Positions 1 to 5,622 of a stretch of DNA of 5,686 bases are shown here, one piece after another. This DNA comes from an uncultured Lachnospiraceae bacterium (GTDB lineage: Bacteria; Bacillota; Clostridia; Lachnospirales; Lachnospiraceae), in NCBI GenBank assembly GCA_945788595.1, contig CALZMS010000082.1, positions 1 to 5,686 on the forward strand. Direction: 5' to 3'. How positions within the stretch are numbered: position 1 is the first letter of the stretch; each line of letters begins with the position of its first letter. The notes beneath the pieces are model-generated. The model was not told the DNA's origin. It saw nothing but the letters and a program-made list of their open reading frames with translations, and did no database searches. Made by a program: the position numbers and the translations under genes.

Positions 1-360
1 AAGGACTGCACTAAGGTAGACCGTTCCGCAGCCTACGCAGCCCGCTACGTGGCTAAGAATATCGTAGCCGCTGGTCTTGCTGACAAATGCGAGATCCAGC
101 TGTCCTACGCCATCGGTGTGGCTCATCCCACATCCATCATGGTAGACACCTTCGGTACCGGAAAACTGTCCAACACCCGTCTGGTAGAGATCATCCGCGA
201 GAACTTTGATCTCCGTCCGGCCGGCATCATCAAAATGCTTGACCTTCGCCGTCCGATCTACAAACAGACCGCAGCCTACGGCCACTTCGGCAGAAATGAC
301 CTGGATCTGCCCTGGGAGAAACTGGACAAAGCAGAAATTCTGCAGAGCTACAAAAACTGA
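1..360 (+). CDS. metK: S-adenosylmethionine synthetase, C-terminal part (5' end outside window)
   Basis: This is the last 119 residues of methionine adenosyltransferase, the cytosolic enzyme that makes S-adenosylmethionine from methionine and ATP and releases phosphate and pyrophosphate. The frame is open from base 1, so the gene is cut by the window edge; the internal GTG at 49 is a valine codon, not a start. The fragment opens with [16 protein letters not shown], which matches the conserved segment holding the ATP-phosphate-contacting lysines and aspartate (E. coli Lys265, Lys269, Asp271). It continues with [12 protein letters not shown], then [19 protein letters not shown], and ends with the conserved TAAYGHFGR followed by [12 protein letters not shown]. 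These are hallmarks of the third MetK domain and its C-terminal tail. The end is intact (TGA at 358-360) and a strong intrinsic terminator follows 11 bases later, so metK is the last gene of its transcript. Confidence 0.97.
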   Translation, partial: KDCTKVDRSAAYAARYVAKNIVAAGLADKCEIQLSYAIGVAHPTSIMVDTFGTGKLSNTRLVEIIRENFDLRPAGIIKMLDLRRPIYKQTAAYGHFGRNDLDLPWEKLDKAEILQSYKN

Positions 361-371
361 TTCTGAATAAG

Positions 372-413
372 AGAAACGGGCAGATGTTATTTTGACACCT
401 GCCCGTTTCTTTT
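372..413 (+). terminator. Intrinsic terminator of metK
   Basis: A perfect 12-bp stem (372-383 with 399-410, AGAAACGGGCAG against CTGCCCGTTTCT) can extend by three more pairs (385-387 with 395-397) past one mismatch. It is followed by a short T run at 410-413. It starts 11 bases after the metK stop and faces the convergent minus-strand frame that ends at 421. The minus-strand side lacks a clear U tract, so it probably acts mainly for metK. Confidence 0.9.
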
Positions 414-420
414 ATAAAAC

Positions 421-684
421 TTAAAACTGTCCATTTAAATCATTACACGTCATTCCATCAACATGCATTATACAATCCCAATATTCAGCTAATTTTTCAT
501 TCTCTAAGCGATATAGATCGAATACTTTTGATGTACAGTTATCCAGAGTACATTTGAGAAAAATACAAACCATATCGTCGTCTTCCGGATGTTTATAATC
601 TATACATTTATATGTCCTGACAAAATTTTTTGCTTCTAAAAAAGGTGTACCTGCTATCGCAGATACACCCTCTCTATCTTTCAT
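421..684 (-). pseudogene. Probable 5'-truncated SnoaL/NTF2-like protein remnant
   Basis: An 87-codon frame runs from ATG at 684 to TAA at 421. Its C-terminal half resembles the end of SnoaL-like (NTF2-fold) proteins: a hydrophobic strand DDDMVCIFLKC, then FDLYRLENEKLAEYWDCIM, compared with the family pattern D(I/L)(F/Y)R(I/L)E-x-GK(I/L)xE(H/Y)WD, and a final NGQF like the NGMF-type end of many members. Family proteins are usually about 120-150 residues, so the N-terminal helical half is missing. Codons 6-16 (GVSAIAGTPFL) are exactly the murA intrinsic terminator, so the apparent N-terminus is not homologous sequence. The murA stop lies two bases upstream and there is no well-placed Shine-Dalgarno site. 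The remainder is open, with AT-rich codons unlike murA. I infer a relic left by deletion of the 5' half; a small readthrough-expressed protein is the alternative. Confidence 0.6.
638..669 (-). terminator. Intrinsic terminator of murA, lying inside an open frame
   Basis: Read on the minus strand, an 11-bp stem (669-659 with 654-644, one U-G wobble) closes a four-base GATA loop. Six U residues (643-638) follow it directly. It begins about 17 bases after the murA stop, the ideal place for the murA terminator. The hairpin is translated as the first residues of the downstream SnoaL-like frame, which argues that this frame is not normally expressed as a separate gene. Confidence 0.88.
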
Positions 685-686
685 AT

Positions 687-1982
687 TCAACCGACTCTCA
701 GTCTAAACTTCTGAATCTCCTTCTCACTGGATACCTTCTCGATCTCCGCTCCGAGACCAGCCAGCTTGATTTCAAAATCCTCATACCCGCGCTGGATATA
801 TACGATATCATCCACCACAGTAATACCTTCCGCAGCCAGACCAGCAATTACCAGCGCTGCACCTGCGCGAAGATCGGGAGCACTGACTCTGGCTCCTGTA
901 AAACCTTCCACACCATCAATAATGGCGGTATTTCCCTCTACCTTAATGCAGCTTCCCATACGGGCCAGCTCATCCACATATTTAAAACGATTTTCAAAAA
1001 TACTCTCCGTCACCACACTGGTACCGCTGGCCAGAGCCAGAACCACAGCGATCTGCGGCTGCATATCTGTGGGATACCCCGGATACGGTAAAGTCTTGAT
1101 ATGTGTACGTCTCAGACGCTTATTGGCGATAACACGGACGGCATCGTCAAACTCCTGTACTTCACAACCCATCTCAAGAAGTTTGGCTGTCGTGGCCTCC
1201 AGATGCTTCGGAATCACGTTTTTGATCAGCACATCACCTTTTGTAGCAGCTGCCGCCATCATGTACGTTCCTGCCTCTATCATATCCGGTACGATAGAAT
1301 AATGTGTGGAATGCAGCTTCTCCACACCACGAATACGGATCACATCTGTACCTGCTCCCTTAATATTAGCTCCCATGGAATTCAGGAAATTGGCAATGTC
1401 CACAACATGAGGCTCTCTGGCAGCATTCTCCAGAATCGTATATCCACTGGCCATGCAGGCAGCCATCATAATATTGATCGTAGCCCCTACAGAAACCATA
1501 TCCAGATAAATATGTTTTCCTACCAGTCCGTTTTCCGCATTGGCACAGATAGAACCTCCACGGATATCCACCTGAGCACCTAAGGCTCTGAATCCCTTCA
1601 GATGCAGATCAATCGGTCTGCTGCCGATATTACAGCCGCCCGGAAGCGGAACCTCTGCTTTTTTATATTTTCCAAGAAGTGCTCCCAGCAAATAATAAGA
1701 AGCGCGAATCTTCTTAATAAATTCATAGTCCACACTGATATCGCCAATAGTAGAACCATTGATCCGAACACTGTGACGATCCAGTCTTTCCACTACTGCA
1801 CCAATTTTTTGAATTGCCTCCAGAAGTACATTGATATCCCGCACATCCGGAAGATTATCAATATACACAGTTTCATCTGTCATAATAGCTGCAGACAAAA
1901 TAGCCAGCGCAGAATTCTTGGCACCACCTATTTCAACTTCACCAACAAGCGGATTTCCGCCCTTGATCACATATTGTTCCAT
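687..1982 (-). CDS. murA: UDP-N-acetylglucosamine 1-carboxyvinyltransferase
   Basis: This cytosolic enzyme transfers enolpyruvate from phosphoenolpyruvate to UDP-N-acetylglucosamine, the first committed step of peptidoglycan synthesis. The 431-residue product is full length for the EPSP-synthase-like family. GGAKNSAL carries the conserved Lys22-Asn23 pair. The catalytic loop PLPGGCNIGSRPIDLH holds the reactive cysteine (Cys117, equivalent to E. coli Cys115, the fosfomycin target), so a fosfomycin-sensitive cysteine type is expected. YPTDMQPQ supplies Asp306 (E. coli Asp305), and DLRAGAAL and YIQRGYE, with Arg398 (E. coli Arg397), complete the site. The start ATG at 1982 has an AGAGGAG ribosome site (AGGAG at 1994-1990) at 7-nt spacing. 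A promoter lies near 2162-2190 and a strong terminator at 669-638, so murA looks monocistronic. Whether the genome has a second MurA cannot be seen here. Confidence 0.97.
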   Translation of the reverse strand: MEQYVIKGGNPLVGEVEIGGAKNSALAILSAAIMTDETVYIDNLPDVRDINVLLEAIQKIGAVVERLDRHSVRINGSTIGDISVDYEFIKKIRASYYLLGALLGKYKKAEVPLPGGCNIGSRPIDLHLKGFRALGAQVDIRGGSICANAENGLVGKHIYLDMVSVGATINIMMAACMASGYTILENAAREPHVVDIANFLNSMGANIKGAGTDVIRIRGVEKLHSTHYSIVPDMIEAGTYMMAAAATKGDVLIKNVIPKHLEATTAKLLEMGCEVQEFDDAVRVIANKRLRRTHIKTLPYPGYPTDMQPQIAVVLALASGTSVVTESIFENRFKYVDELARMGSCIKVEGNTAIIDGVEGFTGARVSAPDLRAGAALVIAGLAAEGITVVDDIVYIQRGYEDFEIKLAGLGAEIEKVSSEKEIQKFRLRVG

Positions 1983-2274
1983 AAAAAAGCTCCTCTGGTT
2001 TCGACGTTCTCTTCTTTCCCGAGCTGATAATAAATATATGCAATATAGCCAAAAAACATAAGCTATACAAAATATCTATGACTGCCCCCTAGTAACCGAT
2101 TCTACGAAACTTCTCTCCCCTGTCCCGTAAAATTTACATTCTTTATACTTCTAGTTACAATATTGTATCATAATTGTATCAGTTTTTCAACGACCGCCGG
2201 TATATTTAACATTTCCACCCGATTGTCCCTATTTTAGGCACAAAAACTCAACACTTTCCACAACAAACCACAGT
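1983..2274. other. Intergenic region upstream of murA, downstream of the flavoredoxin gene
   Basis: These 292 bases hold the murA promoter and its long leader. No clear intrinsic terminator follows the flavoredoxin gene: the only hairpin nearby (2224-2231 with 2235-2242, one mismatch, 3-base loop) has no U tract on the minus strand. The leader has CTAG-containing repeats at 2089-2096 (CTAGTAAC) and 2151-2158 (CTAGTTAC) whose GTAAC and GTTAC cores could pair across about 57 nt. I recognise no known riboswitch class here. No RNA gene or supported small gene is visible. Confidence 0.6.
2162..2190 (-). promoter_or_regulatory. Sigma-A-type promoter for murA
   Basis: On the minus strand, TTGAAA (2190-2185) is separated by exactly 17 bases from TACAAT (2167-2162), with a TG one base before the -10 box (extended -10). 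Transcription would start near 2155, giving a murA leader of about 170 nt. A weaker alternative, TTGTAT-N17-TATATT (2070-2065 and 2047-2042), lies closer to the gene. Confidence 0.75.
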
Positions 2275-2847
2275 TTAATGTTTCTTTTTCTGCTTAACAC
2301 TATAACCAAACGTTCCCAAACGCTTTCCCAGAGCATAATATTCACCATGAGAATAAACGATAGGGTTTGCCTTGGACAGTTCAAATTTGCCTTTTTCATT
2401 CATATAGGATTCATCCGCATGTACAGCAACTACCTCTGCCAAAAACAAATCATGGGATCCCAAATGACGGATTTCTTTCACTTTACATTCAATATTGACA
2501 GGAGACTCTTCAATCAGCGGCGCACTGACCTTTTCGGCCGGTGCCTGCGTCAGACCGGAAGCTTTAAATTTATCCACATCCCGACCAGATTTCACACCGC
2601 AGTAATCCGTAGCCCGTACCATCTTTTCCGTTGTCAGATTTACCACAAACTCTTTTGTCTCCATCAACGCCCGGTGAGAATACCGTTCCGGACGAACTGA
2701 AATCGACAGCATAGGAGGATTAGTACAGACTGTCCCCGCCCAGGCTACCGTTATAATATTTGCTTTTCCCGCACGGTCTCTGACCGTGACCATTACCACC
2801 GGCAATGGATACAGCATATTTCCTGCCTTCCACACCTGTTTAGCCAT
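2275..2847 (-). CDS. Flavoredoxin-like flavin reductase domain protein
   Basis: The 190-residue product belongs to the flavin reductase-like FMN-binding split-barrel family, closest in character to flavoredoxin, a small soluble FMN protein that passes electrons between redox partners. The FMN-binding core is visible as NIITVAWAGTVCTNPPMLSI followed by SVRPERYSH (residues 30-58). The segment DYCGVKSGRDVDKF (81-94) is typical of flavoredoxins, and the strand DLFLAEVVAVHADESYM (133-149) belongs to the barrel. The tail is lysine-rich (KQKKKH). I chose ATG 2847 over ATG 2865 because AGAGGG sits 7 nt before it; the longer form adds six residues and has only a distant ribosome site. The gene starts 23 bases after the pyrophosphatase stop on the same strand, so the two are probably co-transcribed. 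The physiological partner cannot be told from sequence. Confidence 0.88.
   Translation of the reverse strand: MAKQVWKAGNMLYPLPVVMVTVRDRAGKANIITVAWAGTVCTNPPMLSISVRPERYSHRALMETKEFVVNLTTEKMVRATDYCGVKSGRDVDKFKASGLTQAPAEKVSAPLIEESPVNIECKVKEIRHLGSHDLFLAEVVAVHADESYMNEKGKFELSKANPIVYSHGEYYALGKRLGTFGYSVKQKKKH
2570..2578 (+). promoter_or_regulatory. DnaA-box sequence inside the flavoredoxin gene
   Basis: A third perfect TTATCCACA, in the same orientation as the other two, encodes part of Asp-Val-Asp-Lys-Phe on the opposite strand. Being inside a gene and isolated, it may well be chance codon use. Confidence 0.25.
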
Positions 2848-2854
2848 AGTTTTT

Positions 2855-2860
2855 CCCTCT
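2855..2860 (-). promoter_or_regulatory. Ribosome binding site that sets the flavoredoxin start
   Basis: AGAGGG (2860-2855 on the minus strand) is 7 nt from ATG 2847. The alternative ATG at 2865 has its nearest AGGAG-like site about 11 nt away inside the pyrophosphatase 3' end, which makes it less likely. Confidence 0.7.
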
Positions 2861-2870
2861 CTCATTTTTT

Positions 2871-4517
2871 CTACTGCTCCTGCAGCACACGCATCATAGC
2901 CGGAATCAGCTGTTTTTTACGGGAAACCACATTTTTCAGAATTACACTGTGTTCCTCTGCCTTTGTTCTGAAAGCCTTCTGTGCCAGTTCACTGGCTCCA
3001 TCTCCACAAAAAATCAGCTCTGTAGTCTCCTCAAGAATATTGGTAAGCATAAAAAATATCATCTGCATACTGTGTTTTCCACACTCCTGCTCCATATACG
3101 GAAGCAGTCGCTCTTTTATTTCATGAAGCTCATCCGATGCCATAGAACTGATCTGTCCAACGCCAAAACTCACTTCATCGGCAACAAATTTTTTGAAATC
3201 CTGATAAAAGATTTCTTCTGCAGTCTTATCTTTCAGATTGCTGCCTGCCCTGAACATTTCCGCAGCAAAAGTTTCGATCTGAATACCTGCAATATCGGCC
3301 AGTTCTCTGGCCGTATGCTCATCCAAAGCCGTGCAGGTGGGTGATCTGAACATGAGTGTATCCGAAAGAATAGCTGCGCACAGAATGCCCGCAATATTCG
3401 CCGGTATCTCCAGCCCCTTTTCCTGATACATCTGCCGGATAATGGTTGCTGTACAGCCCACCGGCTGATTTCGGAACAAAATCGGCTGCATCGTCTGCAG
3501 CGTACCGATCCGGTGGTGATCTACGATCTCCAAAATATCCGCCTCATTGATATTATCCGCTGCCTGTGACTGTTCATTATGATCCACCAGGATTACTTTC
3601 TTTTTCTGAATATTTAACAGATTACGCCGGGAAATCGTACCCACATAACGGTTATTCTGATCCAGAATGGGGAAATCACGGAAACGTCTCTGCCCCATCA
3701 GTACACTGATCTTATCTGTAAAATCCAGAAGATTAAAGGTCACCAGGTTTTCCGATGTCATCAGAGCTCTGGCCGGAATACTCTGGGTAATCATCCGGGC
3801 GATCGTAAATGTATCGTAAGGAGAACGGATAATACCGCAGTTCATCTCCTCAGCATATTTTAAGATTACAGGAGAAATATCTGCATTCAGTCCTACAACA
3901 ATACAACTGGCGTGCATTTCCACCGCACACAAATGATCCTCTGCCCGGTTTCCAAGAATGATCAGATCCTTCGGTTCAATATATTTGCGAACAAGATCCG
4001 GATTGGCTGCACCAATAAAAATCTTTCCCTGCTCAAAAAGAGTTTCTCTTTTACCGACCACTACAGTTCCATCCAGAGTATCCGCAATATGACCAAATGG
4101 AGTTCCAGCTTCTGAAAGTGCCCGGGGATTCTGATTCATCATACTGTCCGTAATATCACCTACAGTAATAATTCCTTCCAGATGATTATCCTTATCCGTC
4201 AATGGCAATGTCACTGCATTCAACTCCTGCATCAGATCCCATGCTTTCCGCACAGAAATTTCTTTGGAAACTCCCGGAAGCGGACGAATCTCCATATCCT
4301 TTACCTGCGTTCCCACATCCGGAAGATAGCCCGGCGCCGCCATTTTAAAATACTTCAGCACATATTCAGTTTCCTCATTCATCTGACCGGCACGCTTAGC
4401 CACAAAAGAGCCTTCTTCCGTATGATTTTTCAGATATGCCAGCGCAATGGCCGAGCAGATGGAATCCGTATCCGGATTTTTATGGCCAAGAATATAGATT
4501 CTGTTCTTTTTTCGCAT
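2871..4517 (-). CDS. Manganese-dependent inorganic pyrophosphatase with CBS and DRTGG domains (family II, CBS-PPase)
   Basis: This cytosolic enzyme hydrolyses pyrophosphate to phosphate and so pulls biosynthetic reactions forward, SAM and nucleotide-sugar synthesis among them. The 548-residue product matches the long, regulated subclass. The DHH half starts with GHKNPDTDS (His12, Asp16, Asp18: metal ligands). A first CBS domain (about 73-130) and a DRTGG domain (about 138-250) follow, then a second CBS domain (about 250-305). The DHH part resumes with VDHNE (312-314), VDHHR (332-336) and SDT (385-387). The DHHA2 domain ends with SRKKQLIPAM (532-541), the substrate-binding signature. In characterised relatives the CBS pair binds adenine nucleotides (AMP and ADP inhibit), and DRTGG-containing forms respond to diadenosine polyphosphates. 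The ATG at 4517 has GGAGG at 8-nt spacing. An upstream ATG at 4640 would add 41 residues but would put the promoter inside the coding sequence, so I reject it. The flavoredoxin gene follows 23 bases downstream. Confidence 0.95.
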   Translation of the reverse strand: MRKKNRIYILGHKNPDTDSICSAIALAYLKNHTEEGSFVAKRAGQMNEETEYVLKYFKMAAPGYLPDVGTQVKDMEIRPLPGVSKEISVRKAWDLMQELNAVTLPLTDKDNHLEGIITVGDITDSMMNQNPRALSEAGTPFGHIADTLDGTVVVGKRETLFEQGKIFIGAANPDLVRKYIEPKDLIILGNRAEDHLCAVEMHASCIVVGLNADISPVILKYAEEMNCGIIRSPYDTFTIARMITQSIPARALMTSENLVTFNLLDFTDKISVLMGQRRFRDFPILDQNNRYVGTISRRNLLNIQKKKVILVDHNEQSQAADNINEADILEIVDHHRIGTLQTMQPILFRNQPVGCTATIIRQMYQEKGLEIPANIAGILCAAILSDTLMFRSPTCTALDEHTARELADIAGIQIETFAAEMFRAGSNLKDKTAEEIFYQDFKKFVADEVSFGVGQISSMASDELHEIKERLLPYMEQECGKHSMQMIFFMLTNILEETTELIFCGDGASELAQKAFRTKAEEHSVILKNVVSRKKQLIPAMMRVLQEQ

Positions 4518-4525
4518 GTATGTAA

Positions 4526-4530
4526 CCTCC
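4526..4530 (-). promoter_or_regulatory. Ribosome binding site that sets the pyrophosphatase start
   Basis: GGAGG (4530-4526 on the minus strand) lies 8 nt before ATG 4517. This fixes the N-terminus at MRKKNRIYILGHKNPDTDS, directly ahead of the first DHH motif as in the family. Confidence 0.9.
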
Positions 4531-4557
4531 GGGGACTGTTTTTCCCAAATTTTTTTT

Positions 4558-4586
4558 ATCATATCATTTTTTATCCACAGGGTCAA
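4558..4586 (-). promoter_or_regulatory. Sigma-A-type promoter of the pyrophosphatase-flavoredoxin unit
   Basis: On the minus strand TTGACC (4586-4581) and TATGAT (4563-4558) are separated by 17 bases, with an extended -10 TG at 4566-4565. Transcription would start near 4551, giving a leader of about 34 nt. A perfect DnaA-box sequence (4571-4579) lies in the spacer between the two elements. Confidence 0.85.
4571..4579 (+). promoter_or_regulatory. DnaA-box sequence within the pyrophosphatase promoter
   Basis: TTATCCACA is a perfect match to the consensus DnaA box (TTATNCACA). It sits wholly inside the 17-base spacer of the promoter, so a bound DnaA would be expected to block RNA polymerase. 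The sequence match is certain; binding is inference. Confidence 0.5.
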
Positions 4587-4632
4587 TTTTGCCCAGAAGA
4601 AATATGCACAATCTGGCTTATCTTTACTTTCC

Positions 4633-4641
4633 TTATCCACA
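4633..4641 (+). promoter_or_regulatory. Second DnaA-box sequence, 62 bases from the first
   Basis: This is another perfect TTATCCACA in the same orientation. The 62-base start-to-start spacing is close to six helical turns, so both boxes would lie on the same face of the DNA. A further one-mismatch site (TTATTGACA, minus strand) is at 4666-4674. Confidence 0.5.
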
Positions 4642-4682
4642 TTTTCCGTTGATTTTCCAAAATACTGTCAATAAACTTCTCT

Positions 4683-4719
4683 GATGAATTATTAAACTGA
4701 GTTCAGTTCATTATTCATC
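4683..4719. repeat. Long imperfect inverted repeat
   Basis: Outer arms GATGAAT (4683-4689) and ATTCATC (4713-4719) are exact reverse complements. The inner arms AACTGA (4695-4700) and TCAGTT (4703-4708) are also exact, around a GT centre. Allowing one bulge, about 15 of 17 positions pair. The inner part also contains a tandem GTTCAGTTCA (4701-4710). It looks like a two-fold-symmetric protein-binding site or cruciform rather than a terminator, since no gene ends here. Confidence 0.6.
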
Positions 4720-4754
4720 TTTTCATTATTTATAAAAGGCTATGTTCAAATCGT

Positions 4755-4788
4755 CAGCATATGGTTATTAATTTCGTAAATTATGCTG
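4755..4788. repeat. Bulged inverted repeat upstream of the S1 gene
   Basis: The right arm AAATTATGCTG (4778-4788) pairs with CAGCAT (4755-4760) and AATTT (4770-4774). A 9-base bulge lies on the left strand and a CGT loop closes the hairpin. All 11 right-arm bases pair. It is probably upstream of the transcript start, so a DNA-level site is likelier than an RNA structure. Confidence 0.45.
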
Positions 4789-4824
4789 GGTTATACTATA
4801 TTTCTCTTATATTCTGTTCCTTTC

Positions 4825-4838
4825 TATGATAATATAAA
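4825..4838 (+). promoter_or_regulatory. Candidate -10 region for the S1 gene
   Basis: The stretch TATGATAATATAAA contains overlapping -10-like hexamers (TATGAT, GATAAT, and TAATAT with an upstream TG) 43-56 bases before the start codon. No good -35 element is seen 16-18 bases upstream, so the promoter is either extended -10-dependent or placed elsewhere. Confidence 0.35.
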
Positions 4839-4868
4839 TACATGAGTCCCGATAATTTACGGGAGAAC

Positions 4869-4873
4869 GGAGG
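4869..4873 (+). promoter_or_regulatory. Ribosome binding site that sets the S1 protein start
   Basis: GGAGG lies 7 nt before ATG 4881. An in-frame ATG at 4842 would add 13 residues but has no ribosome site and overlaps the likely transcript start. A 5-bp hairpin (TCCCG 4847-4851, CGGGA 4860-4864) ends four bases before this site. Confidence 0.9.
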
Positions 4874-4880
4874 ATTTTAC

Positions 4881-5603
4881 ATGAACGAAGAAAATTTAAC
4901 TATGCAGGATCTGGAGCAGGAGATCGATGCATCCCTCAAAGAAGTAGAGGAAAGAAACAAAAAACTGGATCAGATTGATGACGAAGAAAGAGGTATCTGG
5001 GATAATCTCCTGCAGCTGCAGGAAGAGCACGCAGTTATCGAAGTAACTGTATCCGGCGTTGTCAAAGGCGGTGTCATTGCCATGGTAGAAGGTATCCGCG
5101 GATTTATCCCGGCCTCCAAGTTGGCTCTGGGTTATGTAGAAAATCTGGAGGACTATCTGAAAAAAGAGCTGAAAGTACAGATTCTGGACGTGGTACCGGA
5201 AGAAAAGCGTCTGGTACTCTCCGCAAAAGAGCTTCTGCGTGAAGCAGCTAAAAAAGAACGTCAGGAAAAAATGGATGCAGTTAAAGTTGGTCTGGTTACC
5301 GAAGGTATCGTAGAAACTATTAAACCTTACGGTGCATTTATCAATCTCGGTAATGGTATCTCTGGTCTGGTCCATGTTTCCCAGATTAGTGATAAGCGTA
5401 TCAAAACACCGGAAGATGTATTATCTGTAGGCGATACTGTTAAGGTTAAAGTTACTGCTATCAAAGACGGTAAACTGAGTCTGAGCATGAAAGCTTTAAT
5501 CGAAGCCCCCCAGGAAAAAGAGGAAGAAACTCATTTTGAGCTTCCGAAGTCTGAGAATATTGGTACTTCTCTGGGATCTTTGTTTAAAGGGTTGAAACTG
5601 TAA
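4881..5603 (+). CDS. S1 RNA-binding domain protein (short ribosomal protein S1-like, two S1 repeats)
   Basis: The 240-residue product carries two S1 (OB-fold) RNA-binding domains. An acidic, probably helical N-terminus (1-48) comes first. The first S1 domain (about 50-116) contains VEGIRGFIPASKL and the closing KRLVLSAKEL. A charged linker (117-133) leads to the second (about 135-206), a canonical repeat with GIVETIKPYGAFINLG, GISGLVHVSQIS and the closing GKLSLSMKAL. A short tail follows. E. coli S1 has six such domains and many Firmicute homologues about four, so this is a short form. It may assist translation initiation or bind other RNAs, but sequence alone does not fix the role. The gene diverges from the pyrophosphatase gene. 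No terminator is seen in the 83 bases after its stop. Confidence 0.88.
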   Translation: MNEENLTMQDLEQEIDASLKEVEERNKKLDQIDDEERGIWDNLLQLQEEHAVIEVTVSGVVKGGVIAMVEGIRGFIPASKLALGYVENLEDYLKKELKVQILDVVPEEKRLVLSAKELLREAAKKERQEKMDAVKVGLVTEGIVETIKPYGAFINLGNGISGLVHVSQISDKRIKTPEDVLSVGDTVKVKVTAIKDGKLSLSMKALIEAPQEKEEETHFELPKSENIGTSLGSLFKGLKL

Positions 5604-5622
5604 TTAGGTGATAGAAAAATAA

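Larger units (their letters stand above)
4518..4880. other. Divergent AT-rich intergenic region between pyrophosphatase and S1 genes
   Basis: These 363 bases hold the pyrophosphatase ribosome site and promoter (to 4586), two perfect DnaA boxes (4571-4579 and 4633-4641), a long imperfect inverted repeat (4683-4719), a second bulged inverted repeat (4755-4788), a weak candidate promoter for the S1 gene, and a 5-bp hairpin just before its ribosome site. It is markedly AT-rich from about 4640 to 4845. I find no convincing small gene or known RNA family in it. Confidence 0.65.

Noticed and set aside
1967..2059. 30-codon upstream frame overlapping the murA start on the minus strand
   Set aside because: It starts with ATG at 2059 but has no ribosome site; the frame overlaps the murA ribosome site and start and looks like chance.
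630..2061. Several long plus-strand frames opposite murA
   Set aside because: They are antisense shadows of murA with low-complexity, serine/threonine/isoleucine-rich translations and no ribosome sites.
2224..2242. Hairpin downstream of the flavoredoxin gene as a terminator
   Set aside because: One mismatch in eight pairs, a 3-base loop and no following U tract on the minus strand; not supported as an intrinsic terminator.
4518..4640. Longer pyrophosphatase start at ATG 4640, adding 41 residues
   Set aside because: The extension would include the -35/-10 promoter and DnaA box, lacks family homology and has no ribosome site, while ATG 4517 has GGAGG at 8 nt directly before the conserved GHKNPDTDS motif region.
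4842..4880. Longer S1 protein start at ATG 4842
   Set aside because: No Shine-Dalgarno site precedes it and it abuts the -10-like region; ATG 4881 has GGAGG at 7 nt.
4500..4880. Chromosomal replication origin
   Set aside because: Two perfect DnaA boxes and AT-rich DNA are suggestive, but typical origins have more boxes and lie by dnaA/dnaN; the boxes are better treated as a possible regulatory or titration site.
4896..5375. Minus-strand frame of 159 codons opposite the S1 gene
   Set aside because: Phenylalanine/tyrosine-rich translation with no family signature, complementary to the clear S1-domain coding frame.
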